Assembly (NCBI GenBank): GCA_024213275.1
Contig: JANAVG010000014.1
Span: 79,166 to 143,165, forward strand
Origin: Rossellomorea sp. BNER
GTDB lineage: Bacteria; Bacillota; Bacilli; Bacillales; Bacillaceae_B
Length of the DNA stretch: 64,000 bases
Reading direction: 5' to 3'
Each line of letters opens with the position of its first letter. Position 1 is the stretch's first letter. A model generated the notes under the pieces. That model had not been told where the DNA came from. It saw only the letters and a list, made by a program, of their open reading frames with translations, and made no database searches. Below are positions 52,077 to 60,011 of the stretch, one piece after another. Made by a program: the position numbers and the translations under genes.

Positions 52077-52471
52077 AAATTCTCCAATTTAAACAACCAT
52101 AAAGAATTGTTATCATTTTGTATTCTCTCGCTTAAGACTTCAGATAATACCCTCCATCCTCTATATTAATATTCTTTTGAAAAAACACAGTTACTACTGT
52201 TAACACTTTCAAGAAAAGTAATTTTTTGGTATGATAATATTTGGTAATTTGATGTAATTTGTCGGAAGAAGGGATGTATAAATTAGTAGTTATAAACCCA
52301 ATAGGTAAGTTAGATAAAAAGGGAACCAATAAGAAATACTGAAAACCTTGCGGAGAATATGATAACTTACTAATTTGCAAGATTATTTGCTTATGCCTTT
52401 CCGCGGTTTTTGTCGGGATTTTTTTCTGTCTTAAAGCTATAAATCTAGCAAACAAAATAGGGGGAATGAAC

Positions 52472-53395
52472 ATGCGTAGGCGCAGGCGATTAAACATTAG
52501 GGGAAAAATTGCGGTAACCATTTTACTGACAATAACCGTTATCATGTTATCGGTATTGGTTGGCGGTGGTAAAGATGAGGCTAAAGAAAAAGATTCTACT
52601 ATACATGCCACATCACATGCCCCTTCATTAGAAATGTTATCAGTCTCTTTTGAACCAATGGTAGCGTTTGCTGATTCTACCTTAAATCAACCATTCTTTG
52701 CAAAAAAGAGCCAAAAAAAAGAGAATGCCAGACTAAAAGCAGTTGCCAAGCAAAAAAAAGTAGATCAACTCGAGAATGCGATTTATTTAACATTTGACGA
52801 TGGTCCATCAAACGTTTCGGATCAACTATTGGACATCTTGGACGACTATCAGATGAAAGCCACCTTTTTCATGCTTGGCCCGAACATGCAGGATCACCCT
52901 GAGGTAGTAAAACGTATGCAGAATGACGGATTTGGACTTGCATTACATGGTATTACCCATAAAGCAGGGGAAATTTACAGCAGTCCATATGCTCCAGTAG
53001 AAGAAATGACTGAGGGTCAGGAAATATTGGAGAACTTGACAGGTGTTCATTCCAATCTTATCCGGCTCCCTTATGGGAGTGTCCCATACTTAACGGAGAA
53101 TATGCGTTATTTATTGGATCAAAATGACTTTAACATTTGGGATTGGAATATAGACAGTCGTGATTGGGAATTAAAAGATGAACGGTATGTTCAGCACACT
53201 ATTCAAAAAATCCAGCAAATGGAACAAGCAGGAGAAACTCCAGTTATACTTTTGCACGATAAACCAGAGATTATTAAGTATTTGCCAGAACTCCTGTATT
53301 ACATTAAGAAACAAGGGTATAAAACGAAAGTATTGACCAATGATATGGCTCCAGTAACATTTCCATGTGAAGGCCGCTGTCACCCAATCAACTGA
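52472..53395 (+). CDS. Polysaccharide deacetylase (NodB domain), membrane-anchored
   Basis: About 307 residues. An arginine-rich N-terminus (RRRRRLNIRGK) and one hydrophobic helix (IAVTILLTITVIMLSVLVG) form a signal anchor. A basic linker (about 75-95) precedes the NodB domain (about 105-295). Motifs are TFDDGPS with the metal/catalytic aspartates, HGITHKAG with the two metal histidines, RLPYGS, DWNIDSRDW and ILLHDKPE. It resembles B. subtilis YheN/PgdA-type peptidoglycan N-acetylglucosamine deacetylases that confer lysozyme resistance. ATG 52466 is too close to the GGGGG site; ATG 52472 fits better. The C-terminus ends CEGRCHPIN. Confidence 0.9.
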   Translation: MRRRRRLNIRGKIAVTILLTITVIMLSVLVGGGKDEAKEKDSTIHATSHAPSLEMLSVSFEPMVAFADSTLNQPFFAKKSQKKENARLKAVAKQKKVDQLENAIYLTFDDGPSNVSDQLLDILDDYQMKATFFMLGPNMQDHPEVVKRMQNDGFGLALHGITHKAGEIYSSPYAPVEEMTEGQEILENLTGVHSNLIRLPYGSVPYLTENMRYLLDQNDFNIWDWNIDSRDWELKDERYVQHTIQKIQQMEQAGETPVILLHDKPEIIKYLPELLYYIKKQGYKTKVLTNDMAPVTFPCEGRCHPIN

Positions 53396-53731
53396 TTTGT
53401 GGATTGAGGTGCGGGGTAAATAGGTAGGGATAGTCCGGAAATCAAAAAACATAAAGGAAAGGAACCCTGTTCAAGTGTCGGATTCCTTCCTTTATTCGTC
53501 GCTGAAAAAATCTATATTTTATAAAAGAAAATGAAACTATTCATTTTTTGAGCGCGCATCGGTAGGAAAGATAGCAAATGTAGGAGTCACGCCAACAGTT
53601 TCCGTTACAAAAATATCTTATTTGAAACTAAGCTAGTAGTAATGCCTGGAGAGGACTCCTCCATTTGATAACACTATTCTAAAAATTAAATATATAATAT
53701 GATTGAACGTTCGATCAAGAAGGATTAGCTT
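53396..53731. other. Intergenic region with hairpin and operator-like palindrome
   Basis: At 53449-53497 ATAAAGGAA and GGAACC pair with GGATTCC and TTCCTTTAT, a strong hairpin with only a weak T tail, probably ending the deacetylase transcript. TATAAT lies at 53693-53698, and right after it GATTGAACGTTCGATC (53701-53716) is palindromic at 14 of 16 positions, like TetR-family operators. No gene is visible. Confidence 0.6.
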
Positions 53732-53982
53732 ATGAAGAAACCGGACGGAAAAACGACCATGAGTGCGTTTGTCGTTATAGTACTTGATCTATTTTTAATA
53801 TCTGGTCCAGCTGTTTTTCTTACCATTACTCGTACAGTTCAAAGCTGGCGTAAAGCCGTATTATGGCTGGTCTTGGAATCGCGACGGGCGATTTAATTCA
53901 TATATTTGCAACAGTAGGACTTTCAGCCAATTCGATGACCTCTGAACTCGCTTTCGACTTTACTTTTTGTTATTTACTATGA
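53732..53982 (+). pseudogene. LysE-family exporter gene, frameshifted and truncated
   Basis: From ATG 53732 or 53759 the frame reads MSAFVVIVLDLFLISGPAVF and LTITRTVQSWRKA, the start of a LysE/RhtB amino-acid exporter. A one-base loss near 53858-53859 shifts the sense into another frame, which continues IMAGLGIATGDLIHIFATVG and LSANSMTSELAF before a stop at 53982. About 130 C-terminal residues are missing. The palindrome just upstream may be the operator of its lost control. A terminator follows at 54019. Confidence 0.8.
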
Positions 53983-54018
53983 CAGGAATAAATATAGTAG
54001 AAAAATAGTAAACTGCTT

Positions 54019-54054
54019 TTAAAAACCGTCCGGAATATTCGAACGGTTTTTAAA
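54019..54054 (+). terminator. Terminator after the LysE remnant
   Basis: TAAAAACCGTCCG pairs with CGAACGGTTTTTA around GAATATT, with T-rich ends on both sides. Confidence 0.85.
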
Positions 54055-54434
54055 ACTTTAGAGAATGGTGTTTGACTAAACGACCAGGTTGTCATTGTGG
54101 AATCCTCTTTATTGAACTAGAACCAGCTAATAGCAGCAACTTGACTATATCATTATGGGACACGACCCAGAAACAATTCGTGTCCGCGAATAGTATCTGT
54201 GTGATTTGCCATCCAATTTATCTGTATATACGGAGGGGGCGGTTAGTGCACACGACCTGGAACTATAAATATCTTATTTACCTGAAAATAAGTTATGGGA
54301 TTTAAAGGGATATCAGGGAAAAACTCCGCACACTATTTTGCAAGTATATAGATTTTAATTGAAATTTATTGAAAAATTTGCCATGATTGTAACGGAATGG
54401 AGTTGAGTAAAAATATCAGTATGGAGGATACATT
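54055..54434. other. Gene-free stretch before the biosynthetic cluster
   Basis: A 77-codon frame (54072-54305) has no ribosome-binding site, no family signal and an odd composition, so I do not call it. The sequence is AT-rich, with several GGACACGA/GTGTCCG-like words around 54152-54180. The ribosome-binding site TGGAGGA of the transporter is at about 54421-54427. Confidence 0.45.
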
Positions 54435-55706
54435 ATGAACTCGTTAAAAAAAATGGCAGGTAACAAGAATTATATTTTGTTACTTTGTGCAAATTTAACT
54501 TCTCAAATGGGAAGCATCATCGGATTAACTGCTTTTATGTATTATATTTTAGATAGATTCTCTACACAGCCAATGTATGCAACAATTACTGAATTAATAT
54601 ATTCGTTACCAGTGTTGTTTGTCTTTTTTTTGGTGGGGGTGCTGGCGGATAAGATGAATAGAAAAAAAATAGCCGTATACTCTGAATGGCTTTGCGGAAT
54701 ATTATCTATTCTTTTGCTCTACTTCTCTATTAAAGAATGGATTATTTTGATTTTTGCAGTACTATTTCTTCGGAGTGCAGTCGCTAGGTTTTTCCAACCC
54801 GCTCAACAGGGAATTATTCAAGGTGTATTAACGAAAGATGAATATGCCGTAGCCGCAAGTTTGAATCAATTAGTAAGTAGTTTGTTTTTGTTGTTTGGCA
54901 GTGGTTTAGGATTGCTCGTATATTGGAAAGTGGGGTTGCAGGGGGCAATATTAATCGATACGGTTTCATTTATCGTATCGGGCATTCTTATACAGTATTG
55001 TTCACTTAAAGAAGAAGTATGTTTACCAAATGGACCACATCAGTTGAAAGATATGAATATCAAATCTATTATTAGAAATTATGTAGAAGGTTTACAATAC
55101 ATAGTTAATAACAAATTATTGCTCTCTTTGGTTTCAGGTTTTTGCATTTTTGGCATCATTAATGGAGGACTTTCTATCATGCCTGTCTTCATGATGAAAT
55201 ATAAGATCGTTCCTGAAAATTATGAGACCGCCATGGTTTGGGTTGGAATTGTATTCGGAAGCGGGATGTTAATAGGCAGTATCATTTCGTCGATCATTGC
55301 AAACAAATTTAAATTATATCAACTCATTATTACAGGTCTGATTTTCACTGGTACTTTTATAGGAATGTCAGGTTTAACTGATAGTATATATACATTTTTA
55401 ATTCTAAGTTTTTTTGCAGCATTATTCCTTCCTTTGATTAATGTTGGTATCGGTGGGTGGCTGCCAAGAATTGTTGAATATAAGATGATGGGGAGGGTGC
55501 AAGGGTGTATAACCCCATTAATTATGCTGTTTCAATCATTGACTTTATCCATTATAGCTGTCGTTTATCCAGATGAAATTAAAATTGAATGGTTATTCGT
55601 TCTAGTGGGGTTTTTATTAGTTATCGTTGCCATTATTTACTTTGTCCTTCTTCCAAGATTGGTGAAAGAGAATCAAAAAATAATAGATGTATCTCTAGAA
55701 ATGTAG
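54435..55706 (+). CDS. MFS transporter, probable exporter of the biosynthetic cluster
   Basis: A 423-residue major facilitator protein with about 12 transmembrane helices and the MFS loop LADKMNRKKIAVYSEWL between helices 2 and 3. It resembles the MFS_3/EntS and macrolide-efflux (MefA-like) group. Its placement right before the acyl-ligase/ketosynthase gene suggests it exports the product or gives self-resistance; this is inference. A tight terminator starts just after the stop codon, so it is transcribed apart from the synthase genes. Confidence 0.88.
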   Translation: MNSLKKMAGNKNYILLLCANLTSQMGSIIGLTAFMYYILDRFSTQPMYATITELIYSLPVLFVFFLVGVLADKMNRKKIAVYSEWLCGILSILLLYFSIKEWIILIFAVLFLRSAVARFFQPAQQGIIQGVLTKDEYAVAASLNQLVSSLFLLFGSGLGLLVYWKVGLQGAILIDTVSFIVSGILIQYCSLKEEVCLPNGPHQLKDMNIKSIIRNYVEGLQYIVNNKLLLSLVSGFCIFGIINGGLSIMPVFMMKYKIVPENYETAMVWVGIVFGSGMLIGSIISSIIANKFKLYQLIITGLIFTGTFIGMSGLTDSIYTFLILSFFAALFLPLINVGIGGWLPRIVEYKMMGRVQGCITPLIMLFQSLTLSIIAVVYPDEIKIEWLFVLVGFLLVIVAIIYFVLLPRLVKENQKIIDVSLEM

Positions 55707-55733
55707 AAGCTGTCACCCGACAGCTTTTTTTAT
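55707..55733 (+). terminator. Terminator after the MFS gene
   Basis: AAGCTGTC-ACCC-GACAGCTT followed by TTTTTA. Confidence 0.92.
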
Positions 55734-55772
55734 GTGCAAATATTACTAATAAATTACAATATCTGACCGGAT

Positions 55773-55800
55773 TTGACCTTATTTTACAAAAAATTATAAA
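55773..55800 (+). promoter_or_regulatory. Candidate promoter of the synthase genes
   Basis: TTGACC (55773-55778), 16-bp spacer, TATAAA (55795-55800), leaving an AT-rich leader of about 105 nt before the ATG at 55914. Confidence 0.5.
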
Positions 55801-55913
55801 AAATATAACAATTTTTCGTTGAAATTGTAACATATATTAGTTATCTTAGTAATTGTTGGAAAGAATTTGGTTTAATAATCCATTAATGTAATTTAGTATG
55901 GAGGAATAGAACG

Positions 55914-58900
55914 ATGACTTTATTGAATGTTATTCAAAAAAAAGCCTGCGAAGAAACCAAGGGAATTACGTTTGTTAAAAATAAGGCAAAAGAAAAGCAT
56001 GTATCGTATAAGGAATTGTTGATGTCTAGTTCAAAGATATTAGGTTTTTTGCAAAGTAAAGGAATCACTTACAAGGATGAAATCGTTTTTCAATTAAAAG
56101 ATAATGAAGATTTTATAAAAGTATTCTGGGCGGGAATCCTTGGAGGGATTATTCCTGTACCAATAAGTTCAGGAAACAATGACGAACACAGATTGAAGTT
56201 TTACAAAGTTTGGGAAAGATTGAACAACCCCTACCTAATTTGTGATATGGAACAATATGAGAACTTATTGAAATATGCAGAGCAAGCAGGAATAGATACT
56301 CTAAATCTTTCAAATAGAGTGATTGATATCAGGGAAGTGTATAGCTTTGAAGGAGATGGCATCATTCACGAAAGTACTGAAGATGATATCGCATTTATAC
56401 AGTTTTCATCAGGTTCAACTGGGGATCCAAAGGGTGTTGTATTAAAACACCGTAATTTGATGGCTAATATCGATGGAATCATTACTAATTCACAAATGAG
56501 CGAGAATGACAGGTTATTAACTTGGCTGCCTTTATCACATGACATGGGGATCATTGGCTGTCACTTAGTGCCGACCGCTTTAAATATTAATCAGGTACAA
56601 ATTAATACAAACGATTTCACAAGAAGACCTAATCTCTGGCTGGAAAAAGCAACTCATCATAAATCAACGCTGTTATTCTCACCGAACTTCGGGTACAGAT
56701 ATACCTTGAAATATATGAAAAAATCTTTATCCAATTATGATTTGTCTCATGTTCGATTGATTTTTAATGGTGCTGAACCCATTTCGGCTGATTTATGTGA
56801 AGAATTTTTATCCGAGATGAGTCAGTATGGCTTGGATAAAAGAACGATGCTGCCATCTTATGGACTTGCTGAAGCTTGTCTTGGGGTAGCTGTGCCTAAT
56901 CCATCAGAAGGAAAAATCATAAAATGGGTCATTGATAGAAGAAAGATGAATATTGGTGATACCGTGGTTGTAATGGACAATGAAGAAAGTCGTTTTGCTG
57001 CGGTTTTTGTTGATGTAGGTTATCCGATTAAGCATACAGATGTAAGGATTACAGATAAAGGAAGAAATGTGTTAGATGATAATACCGTAGGGTTTATTGA
57101 AATCCAAGGTGCAAATGTAACAAGCGGATATTACAATATGCCGGAAAAAACGAAAGAAGTACTGAACGATGAAGGATGGTTAAACACTGGTGATTTAGGT
57201 TTTATGCGGAATGGCAGACTTGTTGTAATCGGTAGATACAAGGACGTTATATTCTTAAATGGCCAGAATTTCTATGCACATGATTTAGAAAGAATCATTC
57301 AAAGTGTTGCGGGGATACCTTTAAGTGAGGCAGAGGTTGCTATTGGCGGAGCAAGAAATTATAAAGAGCAATCAGAAGAGGTAGTAGCGTTCGTTAAATT
57401 CAGAAAATCTGTTGATAAATTTCTAGATGTCGAGAGTAATATAAAAAGAGAATTGAACTTTCGACTGGGTGTACAAGTAGATCACGTGATTCCGCTTAAA
57501 CAAATTCCGAAGACGACCAGTGGAAAGGTACAAAGATTTAATCTTGTTCAAAAGTTTGAAGAAGGTATATTTGATTCAATAGTCAACGAAATAAGGGAAA
57601 TAAAGCTCCAGCTTCAACAAAAACATAATGAAGAAATAGGACAATTGGAAGAAGATTTACTAGCTATGTGTAAAGAGTTTTTAGTAGACAGGGATTTTGG
57701 AGTAACTGACAATTTATTTGAAATTGGAATTAACTCTCTTACACTGACCCAGATTTCTTCTTTATTGCAGCAATCATATAAAGAACAGATTACGATTGCT
57801 GATTTCTATGCTAATCCAACCATTAGAGAGTTAGCTAGATACATAAAATTGGGGGATTCTTTATCAGAAAAGCGTGAAAATCAAATGAAGAATCCGGCTG
57901 GTTCTCAAAATGAGGACGTAGCCATCGTGGGGATTTCATTAAGAGTAGCAAATGCAGTAGGGCTGGACGAATATTGGGATTTAATTCGTAGTGGATCAGA
58001 AGCAGTTAGGGAGTTACCAGAGAAAAGGAAAGAAGCTCTTTATGATTATTTCATGAAGGAAGGACAATTTTCAGAAAGCCTTGAATTTCAACAGGCCTCT
58101 TACTTAGAAGAAATTGATGCCTTTGATTATAGTTATTTTAATATACTCCCAGTAGAAGCAATTGCCATGTCACCTGCCCAGCGGTTATTTTTAGAAGAAG
58201 CTTCCAAAGCAGTAGAGGATGCGGGTTATAGTGGTGGTAAATTGAAAGGAACAAAGACTGGAGTTTACGTAGGTTATATGGGTGACATGGATGGTTTTAA
58301 ATATCAACAAATCGTAAAATCATCTGAAGACTTCTCGACTCCGACAGGATATTTGTCTTCTAATATTGCTGGGAGAGTGTCTTATATTATGGATTTAAAA
58401 GGTCCAAACTTGATGGTCGATTCAGCTTGTTCCTCGTCTTTGGCAGCACTTGATATAGCTTGTAAGGGCTTAAGAGACGGAAGCTGCGAGCAAGCCATCG
58501 TTGGCGGAATTAGATTAAAAACGGTTCCTGTCGAAGACGGTTTTAAAGCTGGTTTTGAATCAAGTGACTATAGAACGAGACCCTTTGATATAAACAGCAA
58601 TGGAACAGGTGAAGGAGAAGGTGTTATCGCTATAATGATTAAACCGTTAAGTGCGGCAGAAGCGGACAAAGATCATATTTATGCTGTCATAAAGGGTACT
58701 GCAGTTAACAATGATGGAGCATCATTAGGATTAACTGCACCAAATCCAGCGGCACAGACGGATGCTATTTTAGAAGTATTACAAAAGACTGATGTGGATC
58801 CGAGTACTGTGAGTTATATAGAAGCACAGGGAACTGGAACACCTATCGGAGACCCGATAGAAATTCAAGGTTTAACCAATGGTTACGGAAGAAGAAATGG

Positions 58901-59762
58901 AGAAACGCAGTATTGCTCTATAGGATCGGTTAGGGGAAATATAGGGCATCTATATGAGGCTTCAGGACTATCAAGCTTGGTTAAATGCTGTCTAATGATG
59001 CAGCACAAAATCATTCCGCCGTTAGCTAATTTTAAAAAAGCGAATAAAGACATTCAGTTTGAAAAAACGCCATTCTTCCCTGCTACCGTTGAAATGGAAT
59101 GGAAGCCTATTAATGGGGTCAGAAGATGTGGAATCAATAACTTTGGATTTTCGGGGACTAATTGTCATGTTCTGCTAGAGGAGTATTCAGTAGAGAATGA
59201 GTTTCATCTAGAAAATCGACCAGCATTGCCCTGCATCTTTACTCTTTCGGCTAAAAACAAGCAAGTACTGGAACAGCTTATTGAAAGATATATCAGGCAT
59301 CTTGAAAAAAATACGGATCTTAGAATTGAGGATATTTGCTACACATCTAATGTAGCCCGTGAACATCATGGAGTTAGGACAGCTATCATAACAGATTCAA
59401 CTAAAGATTTACTTGAAAAACTAAAAGGGTTTACATTTAAGACCAACCTTGTAACGAAAACGTATTTTGGGCTCCATAAGAGAGTGAAGGAATCTGCGTC
59501 ATCTAAAAAAATTGGGGAGTTAAGCAATGATGAGGTTAACCTTCTGAGTACGAATGGTGATGCGTTGATTTCTGAGATTAATGAAAGTAGCAGGGAGACC
59601 CATTTGATTAGAATATCTCAGATATATACCAGGGGAGCAGATCTTAATTGGGAAGGCTTGTATAGTTTGTCTCATGTCAACAAAGTTAGTTTGCCGACCT
59701 ATGAATTTCAGAAGCTAAGATGCTGGCCATCCTTTACATCCAATGGAAAGGTTTTAAACTAA
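55914..59762 (+). CDS. Fatty-acyl-AMP ligase/ACP/ketosynthase hybrid synthase
   Basis: A 1282-residue loading protein. Residues 1-560 are a fatty-acyl-AMP ligase (FAAL): FSSGSTGDPKG (164-174), PSYGLAEACLGVAVP, GYYNMPEKT, GWLNTGDLGF. About 575-645 is an acyl carrier domain (IGINSLTL, Ser608). About 670-1090 is a ketosynthase with Cys839 (DSACSSS) and His1012 (NIGHLYEASG), but the usual EAHGTGT reads EAQGTGT (Gln972). The tail to 1282 is a post-KS linker ending SLPTYEFQKLRCWPS, and no acyltransferase is present, as in trans-AT systems. It probably activates a fatty acid and hands it to the NRPS encoded next. The layout recalls the start of MycA/ItuA, without the aminotransferase. GGAGG precedes the ATG. 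Confidence 0.92.
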   Translation: MTLLNVIQKKACEETKGITFVKNKAKEKHVSYKELLMSSSKILGFLQSKGITYKDEIVFQLKDNEDFIKVFWAGILGGIIPVPISSGNNDEHRLKFYKVWERLNNPYLICDMEQYENLLKYAEQAGIDTLNLSNRVIDIREVYSFEGDGIIHESTEDDIAFIQFSSGSTGDPKGVVLKHRNLMANIDGIITNSQMSENDRLLTWLPLSHDMGIIGCHLVPTALNINQVQINTNDFTRRPNLWLEKATHHKSTLLFSPNFGYRYTLKYMKKSLSNYDLSHVRLIFNGAEPISADLCEEFLSEMSQYGLDKRTMLPSYGLAEACLGVAVPNPSEGKIIKWVIDRRKMNIGDTVVVMDNEESRFAAVFVDVGYPIKHTDVRITDKGRNVLDDNTVGFIEIQGANVTSGYYNMPEKTKEVLNDEGWLNTGDLGFMRNGRLVVIGRYKDVIFLNGQNFYAHDLERIIQSVAGIPLSEAEVAIGGARNYKEQSEEVVAFVKFRKSVDKFLDVESNIKRELNFRLGVQVDHVIPLKQIPKTTSGKVQRFNLVQKFEEGIFDSIVNEIREIKLQLQQKHNEEIGQLEEDLLAMCKEFLVDRDFGVTDNLFEIGINSLTLTQISSLLQQSYKEQITIADFYANPTIRELARYIKLGDSLSEKRENQMKNPAGSQNEDVAIVGISLRVANAVGLDEYWDLIRSGSEAVRELPEKRKEALYDYFMKEGQFSESLEFQQASYLEEIDAFDYSYFNILPVEAIAMSPAQRLFLEEASKAVEDAGYSGGKLKGTKTGVYVGYMGDMDGFKYQQIVKSSEDFSTPTGYLSSNIAGRVSYIMDLKGPNLMVDSACSSSLAALDIACKGLRDGSCEQAIVGGIRLKTVPVEDGFKAGFESSDYRTRPFDINSNGTGEGEGVIAIMIKPLSAAEADKDHIYAVIKGTAVNNDGASLGLTAPNPAAQTDAILEVLQKTDVDPSTVSYIEAQGTGTPIGDPIEIQGLTNGYGRRNGETQYCSIGSVRGNIGHLYEASGLSSLVKCCLMMQHKIIPPLANFKKANKDIQFEKTPFFPATVEMEWKPINGVRRCGINNFGFSGTNCHVLLEEYSVENEFHLENRPALPCIFTLSAKNKQVLEQLIERYIRHLEKNTDLRIEDICYTSNVAREHHGVRTAIITDSTKDLLEKLKGFTFKTNLVTKTYFGLHKRVKESASSKKIGELSNDEVNLLSTNGDALISEINESSRETHLIRISQIYTRGADLNWEGLYSLSHVNKVSLPTYEFQKLRCWPSFTSNGKVLN

Positions 59763-60011
59763 AGCCTTCTTGATGTTTTGGGTATTCAAATTTTGAATGT
59801 TTCCTTGTACATTTCCATGAATTTATATTTGCTTTTAGAAATAAATAGAGTGTTATGGTTTTGCCATTATCCTATTGCATTTAAGGGGATGATCATTGTG
59901 TGAAAGAGTATTCTCTGTCTAATCTGGTGATCAACCTCTTTTTAAATGAATCAGATTTGTCTCCTCTTAGATTACCTAACATAAAGATAAAATAAGGCAG
60001 GGAGTTAGAAG
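59763..60011. other. Spacer between the two synthase genes, with a possible 31-codon ORF
   Basis: The spacer is AT-rich, with a small palindrome ATTCAAATTTTGAAT and no T-run terminator. A GTG at 59900, behind AAGGGGATG, opens a 31-codon frame ending TAA at 59995 (starts MKEYSLSNLVINLF). It resembles nothing I know and may be chance. The NRPS ribosome-binding site GGGAG is near 60000-60004. Confidence 0.4.

Noticed and set aside
52132..52611. A 159-codon reverse reading frame
   Set aside because: It overlaps the 5' part of the deacetylase gene, shows no family signal, and its hydrophobic part is the antisense of the deacetylase membrane anchor.
54072..54305. A 77-codon forward reading frame before the MFS gene
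   Set aside because: It has no ribosome-binding site, no recognisable family and an unusual composition, and it lies in sequence that looks non-coding.
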